Below, piece after piece: positions 1 through 9,499 of a stretch of DNA of 64,000 nucleotides. Source of the DNA: Ardenticatenales bacterium (lineage in GTDB: Bacteria; Chloroflexota; Anaerolineae; Ardenticatenales; Ardenticatenaceae). The translations under genes were made by a program, and so were the position numbers. The stretch is from NCBI GenBank assembly GCA_020634795.1, contig JACKAZ010000002.1, forward strand, positions 1-64,000. The letters are read 5' to 3'. Each line of letters begins with the position of its first letter. The stretch's first letter is position 1. A model generated the notes under the pieces. It saw only the letters and a program-made list of their open reading frames with translations, ran no database searches and was not told the origin of the DNA.

Positions 1-344
1 CCGTCCTCGCTGTAACTGCCACCGCCATAGATGTTGCAGCCGTTGGAGCCACTGAGGGTGCCGTCGGGGTTGAAAGTAACCGTCATCTCTTGCGCCGGGA
101 TGAAACTCTCGTTGGCCATCGTGACATTTTCGACACGCCAACTCGTCCCGCTCAAGCGTTGTGACCCTTCGCTCTCGCCCCCTTCGTCGGCGGCGGGGGT
201 GAGGGTTGGGAGTTGCTGGGAGGGATTCTCTTCAGACATCGTATCCGTCTCATCGGGATCGGTCGTCGCTTGGCCACAAGCCGCCAGTAACAGGGTGGCG
301 ATGGTGAAAAGGGCCAGCAGGTTGATCAATTTCGTCTTTTTCAT
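1..344 (-). CDS. META-domain lipoprotein, 3' end cut by the window edge
   Basis: Reading the minus strand from an ATG at 344 gives a basic N-terminus, a hydrophobic stretch and a lipobox (LLLAAC), followed by a Thr/Glu-rich linker and the start of a META/HslJ-like domain (LSGTSWRVENV, then FNPDGTLSGSNGCNIYGG). The SGSNGCN.Y signature is typical of META domains. The protein is probably an exported lipoprotein on the outer face of the membrane. A purine-rich GAAGGAGA lies just upstream of the start. The C-terminal part lies outside the window, so total length and domain count are unknown. Function beyond the family name is not known. Confidence 0.8.
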   Translation of the reverse strand, partial: MKKTKLINLLALFTIATLLLAACGQATTDPDETDTMSEENPSQQLPTLTPAADEGGESEGSQRLSGTSWRVENVTMANESFIPAQEMTVTFNPDGTLSGSNGCNIYGGGSYSED

Positions 345-535
345 GGGGTTCGTCTCCTTCTCGCTCGATGACGACAAAGTGTACCGAAACGGGGCAGAAT
401 GCCCAACGCATCACGGCTCGCGTTCTGTCGTCGGAGAATACGCGCGAGCCTTGTATTCAACGTGGGGCGATGTACAATTGTTCCGCAGATGCGACGAGCC
501 AAGAAAAAAGCCGCCAGCATTGCGCTGACGGCCAG

Positions 536-606
536 AGGCGACGACCGGATTCGAACCGGTGATCAGGGTTTTGCAGACCCGTGCCTTACCACTTGGCTAC
601 GTCGCC
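536..606 (-). tRNA. tRNA-Cys (GCA)
   Basis: The reverse complement folds as a cloverleaf: acceptor GGCGACG paired with CGTCGCC, discriminator U, a D-arm with GTGGTAA, anticodon loop CTGCAAA (anticodon GCA) and a T-arm GGTTCGAATCC. No CCA is encoded. It lies five bases from tRNA-Gly on the same strand, so the two are probably cotranscribed. Confidence 0.95.
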
Positions 607-611
607 ACCCA

Positions 612-1167
<556 letters not shown>

Positions 1168-1617
1168 GTGAACCGGCGCGGCGAGGCGTGGGTGGTCGGC
1201 CAATTCCTGATCGGCGCGGCGATCGCCGTGGCCCCCGCCAGTTGGCCGTTGCTCAACGCCCCGTGGCTGCGCGCCCTTGGGATTGTATTGGCACTGCTGG
1301 GGCTGTTTTTTGGCGCATTGGCGTCCTGGCAGCTCGGACGCAACCTCACCCCATTCCCCAAACCCAAAGCCGACGGCCATTTGGTCCACCACGGCCTCTA
1401 TCAGTTCGTCCGTCACCCGATCTACTTCAGCGTCCTGCTCCTCGCGTTCGGCTGGGCCTTCTGGCGGCTGAGCGGCTGGGGCCTGCTGCTCGCCCTCTTC
1501 CTCTTTGTCTTCTTCGATGCCAAAGCCCGCCGCGAAGAGGCGTGGCTCCGCACGCAATACCCCGACTACGCGCGCTATCAGCAACGGGTCAAGAAGCTCC
1601 TGCCATGGATTTACTAA
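1168..1617 (+). CDS. isoprenylcysteine/phospholipid methyltransferase-like membrane protein
   Basis: The 149-residue protein has three or four hydrophobic segments and the C-terminal signature of the ICMT/PEMT superfamily: GLYQFVRHPIYF at about 76-87, then RREEAWLRTQYPDYARY near 120-136. In this family the RHP motif and the following Glu help bind S-adenosylmethionine at the membrane face. Bacterial members are often of unknown substrate. A GTG start at 1168 is used because the ATG at 1151 is in another frame and stops after six codons. It stands alone, with repeats downstream. Confidence 0.75.
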   Translation: MNRRGEAWVVGQFLIGAAIAVAPASWPLLNAPWLRALGIVLALLGLFFGALASWQLGRNLTPFPKPKADGHLVHHGLYQFVRHPIYFSVLLLAFGWAFWRLSGWGLLLALFLFVFFDAKARREEAWLRTQYPDYARYQQRVKKLLPWIY

Positions 1618-1620
1618 CGC

Positions 1621-1818
1621 AGAACAGTTAACGCAGAACATTAACGCAGAACCCATCGCTTCGCTCAGGGCAGGCTCCGAACGCAGAACCCATCGCTTCA
1701 CTCAGGGCAGGCTCCGAACGTAGAACCCATCGCTTCGCTCAGGGCAGGCTCCAAACGCAGAACAACTCATCAAACTCATTAAACTCATTAAACTCATCAA
1801 ACTCCCCAAACTCACCAA
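1621..1818. repeat. tandem ACGCAGAACCC repeats and AAACTCATT microsatellite
   Basis: Three successive copies of a unit of about 44 bp begin with ACGCAGAACCCATCGCTTC and end with GGCAGGCTCC. They are preceded by two short partial copies. They are followed by a 9-bp repeat, AAACTCATT/C, running to the TPR gene promoter. A diverged copy of the first unit follows miaA at about 4738-4805. Confidence 0.8.
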
Positions 1819-1827
1819 ACTCACTTC

Positions 1828-1856
1828 TTACCACTTTCTAACAGAATAACTATACT
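1828..1856 (+). promoter_or_regulatory. sigma70-like promoter giving a leaderless TPR mRNA
   Basis: TTACCA at 1828-1833, a 17-bp spacer and TATACT at 1851-1856. The predicted start of transcription is about seven bases after the -10 box, which falls on the ATG at 1863. No Shine-Dalgarno sequence precedes that ATG. Confidence 0.5.
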
Positions 1857-1862
1857 CACCCC

Positions 1863-3797
1863 ATGATTACCCCGATTCGCTTCATGCGGGAAGGCCTCAA
1901 CCGGTTGCGACGCATCGTGCGGCCACGCCATCCGGTCTCTCGGCTTATGCGTGCCCAAAAAGCGATCAATCGCCGCGAGTGGGGGCGGGCCTTCGATCTG
2001 TCGAGCCAACTGATCGATTCCGAGGGGGAGATGCCGCTGGCCTTCCTCTTCCGCGCCATCGCGCGGCTGCACCTCGATGACTACGATGGGGCGCAGCGCG
2101 ACATCCAACAGTGCCTGAGCCAGTCCAGCGAACCCCCACCGCTCGCCTATTACTGGCGCGGCTGGCTCTACGCCCATCGGGGCGAAGCTGCGCTCGCCAT
2201 CGCCGACTTTGAGCGAGTCTTGGCGAAACACCCACAAGATCCCAATCTACACTTCTGGCTGGCCCGTAGCCACTGGCAACGGGGTAACCTCCCTCAGATG
2301 TCCCACCACCTCGACACCCTCCTGACCCTCCGCCCCCGCACCGCCGAAATCGTAGAACTGGAAGCCCACCGTGCCGCCCATGCGGGCGAGAGTGAACGTG
2401 CCGTCGATCTTTATGATCATGCGCTCGCCTTGGGGGGCAACAGCACCACGCTCCACTTCTATCGCGGCCAAATCCGCCGACGTTTAGGGCAGTTGGCGGC
2501 GGCGCGGTCCGATCTGGATCTTGTGCTGAGCCGGGAGCCAACTTTGTTGCCCGCCCGACTCGAACGGGCCACGGTGGCGCTCGACGAGGGGGATTACGCC
2601 GTGGCGCTCGACCACGCGCAGCAAGCGCTCGCGCTTGATAATCAGAGCTTCAAGGCGCACATGGGTGAACTGCTGGCATTGCTCGGACTGGGCCACGCCC
2701 ACCGCGCGCGCTGCCGGCTCCGCTGGCTGCGTGACCAGTTTCCGCCCCACGCCCTCGTCGAAAAGCTGACGGGCGACATGGCGATGGAATCGGAGGCGTT
2801 CGAGCAGGCCGCGCAATGCTACCAGCGGGCACTCCAACTCGACCCCTCGGATCGGTCGGTGGCGCTCAAGCTGGCGGGGGCGTGGATCGGCGCCGAACGG
2901 TTCGAGGCGGCGTCGACGCTTTTGGCGCGTGAAGTCGCGGCCAACCCCGACGACATCGACGTGCTGGCCACACGGGCCGATCTCTATCGGCAGAGCGACC
3001 GCCCCCACGAAATGCGCGCCGATCTGGATCGCATCCTTCAGCAAGCGCCCGACCACGCATGGGCCTTGGCCTACCGCGCTGTCCATCGCCATTGGCAGGG
3101 CGACATTGCGGGCGCATGGCGCGACCTCGACGACGCCCTCGACGCCGAGCAGGGCGAAGCGTGGATTTGGGCATTCCGGGGCCATTTCCATCGGCGACAT
3201 GGCCGCTTCAACGCCGCCTGCAGCGATTTCCGCCACGCCATCACCCTGCAGCCCAGCGATCCGTGGATTCGTTGCCAATGGGCGGCGCTGCTGCGCGACG
3301 AGGGGCAATACCAGCGGGCCGCCGAAGTGCTCGATCGGCTGATCGCGGACGCGCCCCAAGATGGGTACGCGCGTTTGGCGCGGCTGGAACTGCATCTGCT
3401 GACGGAACATTGGGAGGCGGCGCGCCATCACGCGCAGATGCTGATCGAACAAGAACACGAGCTGGCTTGGTTGGCCCACATGGTGGCCGCCGTGCTGAGC
3501 AGTGGGGACGCCCGCGCTTACCATCTGGCGCAGAGTGATGCGGCGCTGGTCAAACCGACCTTCTGGGGCTACAGCCCGGCGCTTGCTGCTTCTCACCAAG
3601 CGCTGTTGCACCAGCTTCACGGTCGGCAGCGTTTGGCGCTGGCCGCCTTGCGGGGCGCCGAAGGCGAATTGCGGCCCGCCGAACAGCTTTGGATCGGCCT
3701 ACGCCCCCTCTTCCGTCTGTTGAACGCCGACGACGCGCTGGCGCTGCTCTCAAAAGACAGTGCCTTCAAAACCGCGCCCGTCGAGGCGCTCCGTTGA
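1863..3797 (+). CDS. large tetratricopeptide-repeat protein
   Basis: The 644-residue protein consists almost entirely of degenerate TPR units of about 34 residues. Examples are AYYWRGWLYAHRGEAALAIADFERVL near residue 97 and AAQCYQRALQLDPSDRSVALKLAGAWIG near 315. There is no signal peptide or clear membrane segment after the basic N-terminus, so a cytoplasmic scaffold role is likely. It overlaps the next gene, miaA, by four bases (TTGA), which suggests coupled translation. No catalytic domain is visible and the partner is unknown. Confidence 0.8.
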   Translation: MITPIRFMREGLNRLRRIVRPRHPVSRLMRAQKAINRREWGRAFDLSSQLIDSEGEMPLAFLFRAIARLHLDDYDGAQRDIQQCLSQSSEPPPLAYYWRGWLYAHRGEAALAIADFERVLAKHPQDPNLHFWLARSHWQRGNLPQMSHHLDTLLTLRPRTAEIVELEAHRAAHAGESERAVDLYDHALALGGNSTTLHFYRGQIRRRLGQLAAARSDLDLVLSREPTLLPARLERATVALDEGDYAVALDHAQQALALDNQSFKAHMGELLALLGLGHAHRARCRLRWLRDQFPPHALVEKLTGDMAMESEAFEQAAQCYQRALQLDPSDRSVALKLAGAWIGAERFEAASTLLAREVAANPDDIDVLATRADLYRQSDRPHEMRADLDRILQQAPDHAWALAYRAVHRHWQGDIAGAWRDLDDALDAEQGEAWIWAFRGHFHRRHGRFNAACSDFRHAITLQPSDPWIRCQWAALLRDEGQYQRAAEVLDRLIADAPQDGYARLARLELHLLTEHWEAARHHAQMLIEQEHELAWLAHMVAAVLSSGDARAYHLAQSDAALVKPTFWGYSPALAASHQALLHQLHGRQRLALAALRGAEGELRPAEQLWIGLRPLFRLLNADDALALLSKDSAFKTAPVEALR

Positions 3798-4738
3798 GCG
3801 ACGCGCTCGACGCGACCCCCTTCCCCCCAGCGCTTGCCATCGTAGGCCCCACCGCGGTCGGCAAAAGTGAAAGCGCCATTCGGATCGCGGAAGCCGTCGG
3901 CGGCGAGATCATTTCCGCGGATTCGCGCCAATTCTACCGGGGCATGGATATCGGCACCGCCAAAGTCAGTGCCGAGGAGCAGGCGCGCGTCCCCCATCAC
4001 ATGATCGACATCTGCGATCCGCACGAGGCGCTGACCCTGGCCGATTTTCAAGCGCAGAGTTACGCGCAGATGGCGCAGATCAGCACGCGGGGCAAGCTGC
4101 CGATGCTGGTCGGCGGCACGGGTCTTTATCTGAAAGCGGTGATCGAAGGGTACGGCATTCCGCGCGTCCCCCCCCACGACGAACTGCGGGCCTCGCTCTT
4201 CGACGTGGCGGACAGAGAGGGCCACGCGGCGCTCCATGCACGGCTGGCGGCGGTCGACGCCGAGGCAGCGGCACGCATCGACAGTCGCAACGTGCGGCGC
4301 GTGGTGCGGGCACTGGAAGTCTACGAGTTGAGCGGCACCCCGATCTCCGTGCTGCAGCGCAAGCGGCCACCCCCCTATCGCTTTCTGACCATTGGCTTGA
4401 CCCGCCCCCGCGAGTCGTTGTACGCGCGGGTCGATCAGCGCATCGCGCGGATGTTGGCGTTGGGCTTCATCGCGGAAACCCAACGGCTGCTCGCGGCGGG
4501 GGTCGCGGCGGATAGCGAGGCGATGACCGCGCTCGGCTACCGCGAATGCGTTGCCTTCCTCAAGGGCGAGATCGACGACGAAGCCGCGTTGGCCGCTGCC
4601 ATCGGGCAAAGCACGCGCCGTTTCATCCGCGGCCAAGCCAACTGGTTCCGCAAAAGCGATCCGCGCATCCGCTGGTTCGATCTGGACAAGGAGCGCGTTG
4701 AAGCGATCCTCACCTTCGTGCAGGCGTGGCTCACGTAA
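3794..4738 (+). CDS. miaA: tRNA dimethylallyltransferase
   Basis: MiaA transfers a dimethylallyl group to A37 of tRNAs reading UNN codons. The P-loop GPTAVGKS lies near residues 18-25, followed by ISADSRQFYRGMDIGTAK (the substrate-binding DSxQxYxxMDIGTAK motif) and LVGGTGLYLKAVIEGY. The C-terminal AIGQSTRRFIRGQANWFRK segment also matches the family. The 314-residue length is typical. A TTG start overlapping the TPR gene stop is preferred. An ATG at 3689 in the same frame would add 35 residues and overlap the TPR gene by 109 bases. Confidence 0.93.
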   Translation: MSDALDATPFPPALAIVGPTAVGKSESAIRIAEAVGGEIISADSRQFYRGMDIGTAKVSAEEQARVPHHMIDICDPHEALTLADFQAQSYAQMAQISTRGKLPMLVGGTGLYLKAVIEGYGIPRVPPHDELRASLFDVADREGHAALHARLAAVDAEAAARIDSRNVRRVVRALEVYELSGTPISVLQRKRPPPYRFLTIGLTRPRESLYARVDQRIARMLALGFIAETQRLLAAGVAADSEAMTALGYRECVAFLKGEIDDEAALAAAIGQSTRRFIRGQANWFRKSDPRIRWFDLDKERVEAILTFVQAWLT

Positions 4739-4972
4739 CGCAGAACGGCGAAGCCTAGTCCTGCGGAGCACTGCGCGAACGCTTCCCTCAGGGCAAGCTC
4801 GCCACGCCAAGCGGGACGGCGACTCGCGAAAGGGGAGCCGTATCATCGCTCTGCTGCTCTGGTAGGCGACGCCATGCCCCATCCCCCGGAACGACGCCAA
4901 CAGTCGACGCTCACCAAACGCCCCAACCTATGCTAGACTACACCCCCTGATCCACCCGCAACGAAACCGACT

Positions 4973-5599
4973 ATGAATCCACTCGCCACCACGCTCGCTG
5001 TACGCCGCCCCACGGACCGCTGGACCACGCTTTTTCGACATGACCAATACGCCCCCGCGCTGTGGGCCTTGCTGTTTAGCGAGGAAGAGGCGGTCTACGG
5101 ATCGCGGGACGGGGACGAGCGACTCGTCGGCTTTCAGACCACGGTCAACGCGGCCCGCAAACGGTTGGTGGCACGGTTGGAGCCGTTGCGCAGCTTCGAG
5201 ATGGCGTGGCGGCCTCTGTCACTGGCGAGCGCCTTGGCGATCTGCATCGCGGGCATCCCGGGCGAATGGCCGCTGCGTTTCGACGCGGCCTCGGCGGTGC
5301 GCCACCAAGAAAGCGACTTTGGTCGGCTACTGACCGCCGCGATCGGGCAGGCGGCGGCCTTCGCGCAGAGACCGCCCACCACGAGTCGCGAAGCGCTGTC
5401 GCGGTTAATGGCAATCATCCACGGGATGAATCCCGAAACGGTGCTGGCCGCCCCCGCAACGGGCCAACTGCTGGAAGGGGTGTGGCCCGCCGATGCCTTG
5501 GTGGTCGAAGGCGCGTTACTCGGCGTCCCGGTCGAATGTCCCACCTCGCACGTCGATTCGATGACGCGCAGCCGACGGCGCTGGCAAGCGAGCTGGTGA
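4973..5599 (+). CDS. hypothetical protein
   Basis: The 208-residue product shows no recognised domain. It is Ala/Arg-rich and mostly helical in appearance, with no signal peptide. Two short hydrophobic stretches (SLASALAICIAGIPG near 85 and AAPATGQLLEGVW near 155) are too short for reliable membrane anchors. Codon use agrees with neighbouring genes. It lies between miaA and htpX on the same strand with gaps over 90 bp, so operon membership is uncertain. Confidence 0.55.
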   Translation: MNPLATTLAVRRPTDRWTTLFRHDQYAPALWALLFSEEEAVYGSRDGDERLVGFQTTVNAARKRLVARLEPLRSFEMAWRPLSLASALAICIAGIPGEWPLRFDAASAVRHQESDFGRLLTAAIGQAAAFAQRPPTTSREALSRLMAIIHGMNPETVLAAPATGQLLEGVWPADALVVEGALLGVPVECPTSHVDSMTRSRRRWQASW

Positions 5600-5697
5600 T
5601 CGCAACAGCCGTCCCGCTTTTTGCGTAATGGCGCGGTAGTTTGACATAAGTCTGAGCGGCGATGGGCCGCTTGTGGAAAGAAAGAGACGCGACGACG

Positions 5698-6591
5698 ATG
5701 AAACAAAAATGGTACGGGGGGGACATGGGGCTGCAGGCCCGCATGTTCGTCACACTGGGGCTGCTCTCCCTGGTCTACTTGGCCTTCATGGCCGCCATGT
5801 TTGCGGCGGGGATCGACAGCTTTCTGATTCTGATCTTCGCCGTTGTGATGCTGGCGGTGCAGTATTTCTTCAGCGACAAGCTGGTGATGGCCTCGTCGGG
5901 GGCGCAAGAGGTTTCGCCCCAACAGGCGCCAGAGCTACACGCGATCGTTGACCGGCTGGTGCAGGCGGCCGATCTGCCCAAACCGAAGGTGGCGGTGGTG
6001 CGTAGCGCCATGCCCAACGCCTTTGCCACGGGCCGTAGTCCCTCTCATGCCACCGTGGTGGTGACCGAAGGGTTGTTGCGCACGTTGAACGGGCCAGAGT
6101 TAGAGGCGGTGTTGGCCCACGAGCTGGCCCATATCAAGAACCGTGATGTGGCGGTGATCACCATCGCCTCCTTCTTCGCCACCGTGGCCCAGTTCGTGCT
6201 TCGATTTGGCGCCTATGGCGGTGCGGGGCGGCGACGGAATAACGATGGGGGCGGCTTCATCCTCTTTTTCGGGGCGTCGATCCTGACCTGGGTGATCAGC
6301 TTCTTCCTGATTCGCGCCCTCTCCCGGTACCGCGAATATGCCGCCGACCGTGGCGCGGCGCTGCTCACCGGCTCGCCCGCGGCGCTGATGAGCGCCCTGA
6401 CGAAGATTTCGGGCACGATGACGCGGGTGCCGCAAAAGGATCTGCGTGAGGTCGAGGGGCTGAACGCTTTCTTCATCATCCCCGCCGAAACCAAAGAGAT
6501 GCTGTTCGAACTGTTCAGCACCCATCCCACCGTCGAAAATCGGCTGGCCTATTTGGATGCGCTCTCGCGCGAAATGGAAGCCTACCGTTAG
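5698..6591 (+). CDS. htpX: membrane zinc metalloprotease HtpX
   Basis: M48-family protease of the cytoplasmic membrane that degrades misfolded membrane proteins. Two N-terminal membrane segments (about 12-33 and 38-57) precede the zinc motif HELAH at about 141-145. A further hydrophobic pair follows at about 153-200, and then the third zinc ligand region REYAADRGAALLTG. The ATG at 5698 has GAAAGAG upstream; an in-frame ATG at 5662 would add 12 residues. It is followed after eight bases by the pspAB-like gene, which is a recurrent pairing and fits a membrane-stress operon. Confidence 0.9.
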   Translation: MKQKWYGGDMGLQARMFVTLGLLSLVYLAFMAAMFAAGIDSFLILIFAVVMLAVQYFFSDKLVMASSGAQEVSPQQAPELHAIVDRLVQAADLPKPKVAVVRSAMPNAFATGRSPSHATVVVTEGLLRTLNGPELEAVLAHELAHIKNRDVAVITIASFFATVAQFVLRFGAYGGAGRRRNNDGGGFILFFGASILTWVISFFLIRALSRYREYAADRGAALLTGSPAALMSALTKISGTMTRVPQKDLREVEGLNAFFIIPAETKEMLFELFSTHPTVENRLAYLDALSREMEAYR

Positions 6592-6599
6592 GAGCGCGC

Positions 6600-7220
6600 A
6601 TGTTCAACTGGCTACGGGACTTCCTCGATGCGTTGCTGGGCCGCTCGGCCGCGCCCAAGCCCGCCATCTCCGAACCGATCTTCGCCATTGGCGAGGCGCA
6701 GATCGAGCAGGAGGCGCGGCTCGGCGTGCGGCCCACCGGTTTCGCGGCGCTGGCCTTCCGCAACGTTTCGTCGGGGATGTTCCACCGCTTAGAGCAGGAG
6801 ATTCAGGAACTCGTACGGATCGGTGCCGAGGCCACGGGCACGCGGGTGCAGATGGAAACGGATCGCTTCAACTACATGTGGCTGCTGCTCTACGACGACG
6901 ATTTCGAGGATCTGGTCGCCACGATGCACCTCGCCAGCAGCACGCTCGAAGAGCATGACTTTGGCCGCACGCTGCTGGCGGCGGCCTTCCAATTTGCCGA
7001 CGAGCGGGAGCGCCGGTTTTACTGGCTCTACAACTTTAAGCGCGGCCTCTACTACCCCTTTGCCCCTCAGCCCAACCGCACGCGCGACAGCGTCTTGGAA
7101 ATGCGGCTCAACGGATTGATGCGCGATTATCTGCCGTTGGAGGGGGATCATGCCCGCTGGTACCCGCTCTGGGACATTCCGGGCGATCCGAGCAGCCAGC
7201 CCCAACTCCCCAACCTTTGA
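6600..7220 (+). CDS. pspAB: PspA-associated protein PspAB-like
   Basis: The 206-residue soluble protein matches the PspAB pattern: short N-terminal helix FLDALLGR, then GVRPTGFAALAFRNV, MWLLLYDDDFEDLVATMHLASSTLEEHDFG split across about 98-128, then LYNFKRGLYYPFAPQ and a C-terminal DYLPLEGDHARWYPLWDIPG. Family members occur with htpX or PspA genes in actinobacteria, archaea and Chloroflexota and are linked to envelope stress, although the biochemical role is unknown. It starts eight bases after htpX and is probably cotranscribed. Confidence 0.8.
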   Translation: MFNWLRDFLDALLGRSAAPKPAISEPIFAIGEAQIEQEARLGVRPTGFAALAFRNVSSGMFHRLEQEIQELVRIGAEATGTRVQMETDRFNYMWLLLYDDDFEDLVATMHLASSTLEEHDFGRTLLAAAFQFADERERRFYWLYNFKRGLYYPFAPQPNRTRDSVLEMRLNGLMRDYLPLEGDHARWYPLWDIPGDPSSQPQLPNL

Positions 7221-7319
7221 CCGAGAAACGCGAAGCCCGGGTACAGACTAGGCGGAACTGATCGTCCGGTTAGCCGTGGGTGGCTGCGGCCCGGCTTGGG
7301 AACGAATTCTCCGTGGCCC

Positions 7320-9275
7320 TCATTCCTCCGCCCCGTGGAGGGGCAAGATCACACTATCGCCCCCACCGTCGGCACGCGCGACAGTTCTGATGTCGGAAAG
7401 TGTGTACAGCCCTGTTCGCAGATGGAAGGGGCCAGCGGGCGCGTCGGGCGGAATAACGAGGTCGTACCACGTCCAGACCGTCTCGCCCGCGGGCCACTGG
7501 TTGGCGGGGCAAATCATCCCATCCGCCTGCGTGATCTTCTCTCCGGCTGAATCCTCAAGATGGTTGAACGCTTGCGGCGCCTCGGCCACGGACCCCAGTC
7601 CCCACTGCAAGAAGAGGCGAATCTGCCCCCCGGGCGCGACGTCGCCCCGCCATGCATAGCCCAGCAACGTTTGCCCGTTTGCAAAGTCCACGGCCTTCAG
7701 GTCGCCCACCGTCGCTTCAGTGCGGCCCCCATCGTCGTAGAGGATTCGTAGCGGCGCTTCGTCGCGGCGCGACGGCAGGGGGGGCAGGGTGGAAGAGCCG
7801 ATTTCGTAAAGCGTTCGGCTGATCTCGGTGCTGTTCTGCGTGGGGGGGGTGATCCAAATCGCGCTGCGCCCATCGCGGTACGTCGTCTCGTCCCGCAAAT
7901 GGTTGCCATCGACAATAAGCAGCCGAGGATCGCCGTGCAGCAACAGATCGACCGTGGCAGGCTCAGCTTGCCAATCGGGCCAAGCCCCGTCGGTAATGGC
8001 TTTGATCTCACAGACCGGAAGCGTCCGAGCCACCGCAGCGGCCGATCGCCACGCCTCCAGCGGTCGGCCCAGCCCGCCCAGCGTTGCCTGCGTTCCCACC
8101 GTGTTGATGAGCGTCACGAACAGCAGGAGTTGGCTCACCGCCGCCGCCCCCAGCAACAGGGTGACGGTCCGTGCCAGGGCGGGCCGCCGAGCATAGAGCC
8201 ATTGAACGCTCGCACCCATCGCCAGAAGGGGGGCGGGCAGCCACGCCAAGAGATAGTGAGTATACAGCGGCAGGCTGTGACGCAGGAAGAGCGGCAGAGG
8301 AGCGAGTAGCCAGAGGAGCAGCAAGAGCGCGGCCTCGCGCGATCTGCCTTGTGCCACACGTAGCTGCCAGAGCAACCCCAAGCCGGCCGCGCTAAGTATC
8401 AGGCCAAGGCAGGCGGCCAGCGGCCAATAGTAGGGCACTTGCTGAAGATAATCCAGGTATCGAGCGGGGCCAGCGAGGGAATGGATATCGGCCCCCGTGG
8501 CCAGCCGCCCCATGTGCCGCAGGATTTGCCCGTCGATCTGGGCGGGCGCCGTTAAGTGGGCCTCAACTGCCGCCACTTCATCCCGCCAATGATTGGCTTG
8601 GTAAACGAGATAGGGCAGCCAGAGAAGGAGAGCGATCAGCGCCCCCGCCACGAGCGGTCGCCCCTGTAACCGCCTGTAAAAAACGAGGGCTGCCGCCCCG
8701 CTCCACACCAGCATCACGAGCCCCGAAATATGGAGTTGTATCGTGGCCGATAGAAGCACGGGCCAAAGGAAGAAGGCAGCGGTGCGCCGTTGCAGCAAGG
8801 CGCTACCGCCCGCCAACACCGTCAATAACGCGAAGAGGGGGAGCAGGCTGTTGGCCCAGAGTGAGCGGCTGTAGAGCAAGGCCCACGGACTGCTGGCGAG
8901 TAGCAGGGCAGAGACGAAGGCTGCCCGTCGGCCAAAGAGGCGAAGCGCCACAAGATAGCCGACCGGAACGGTGAGGAGGTTGAGGAGCGCCACCCATGCT
9001 ACAGCCATGAGCGGGTCGGGCGTGAAAGCGTAGGGTGGTGCGAATAGCCAGACCGCCAAGGGAGGAGCGTGGTAGCCGGTGGAGGAAATCTGTCCCGCCA
9101 GAGGCAGCGCCCCTCCCGAAACCCACGCGAGCGCTTGGCGCGAGATGTCCGCCTCGTCGAAGCCAAAGGGTGCCACACCGAGCCGCCAAAAGCGCGGCAG
9201 TGCGCCGCCCAGCATTGCCACAAGCAGGGCCAATGCGGCGGGCCAGCGTTGTGGCGCACCGTCATTCGTTGTCAT
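7320..9275 (-). CDS. GT39/ArnT-like polytopic membrane glycosyltransferase
   Basis: The 651-residue protein starts with a basic segment and a membrane helix, then the loop motif GFDEADISRQA near 38-48. This acidic pair in the first extracytoplasmic loop is characteristic of the GT-C (PMT/ArnT) superfamily, which uses polyprenyl-phosphate sugars. About ten further hydrophobic helices follow to residue 380. A soluble domain of about 250 residues, with an immunoglobulin-like beta region near the C-terminus (VAPGGQIRLFLQWG), faces the outside. The acceptor is unknown. It is convergent with pspAB. No partner gene is adjacent. Confidence 0.75.
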   Translation of the reverse strand: MTTNDGAPQRWPAALALLVAMLGGALPRFWRLGVAPFGFDEADISRQALAWVSGGALPLAGQISSTGYHAPPLAVWLFAPPYAFTPDPLMAVAWVALLNLLTVPVGYLVALRLFGRRAAFVSALLLASSPWALLYSRSLWANSLLPLFALLTVLAGGSALLQRRTAAFFLWPVLLSATIQLHISGLVMLVWSGAAALVFYRRLQGRPLVAGALIALLLWLPYLVYQANHWRDEVAAVEAHLTAPAQIDGQILRHMGRLATGADIHSLAGPARYLDYLQQVPYYWPLAACLGLILSAAGLGLLWQLRVAQGRSREAALLLLLWLLAPLPLFLRHSLPLYTHYLLAWLPAPLLAMGASVQWLYARRPALARTVTLLLGAAAVSQLLLFVTLINTVGTQATLGGLGRPLEAWRSAAAVARTLPVCEIKAITDGAWPDWQAEPATVDLLLHGDPRLLIVDGNHLRDETTYRDGRSAIWITPPTQNSTEISRTLYEIGSSTLPPLPSRRDEAPLRILYDDGGRTEATVGDLKAVDFANGQTLLGYAWRGDVAPGGQIRLFLQWGLGSVAEAPQAFNHLEDSAGEKITQADGMICPANQWPAGETVWTWYDLVIPPDAPAGPFHLRTGLYTLSDIRTVARADGGGDSVILPLHGAEE

Positions 9276-9499
9276 GCCATGATTTTTGCGGCGAAGGGCC
9301 GCGCGGTCAAGCGATGGGGTTGTGATTTTGATGGGTTCAATGAGTTGGGGGGCGCAAGGCTGCGACGTGGCTCAGCCGAACGGTGCGCGGCAACACGGTG
9401 AAACAATTCCCGACGGCTCCCCATTCCCCATCCGCCCCCCCCAAGCGGCCCGTTCACGCCCTCCATCGTACGCGAAGATCGCCCGTTCTGCCTCTTGCG

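Noticed and set aside
2484..3620. Long open frame antisense to the TPR gene
   Set aside because: It mirrors a GC-rich coding frame, shows no family motif and overlaps a clear TPR protein over its whole length.
3617..4900. Long open frame antisense to miaA
   Set aside because: Fully covered by miaA with conserved motifs; Arg/Ala-rich composition is typical of a shadow frame.
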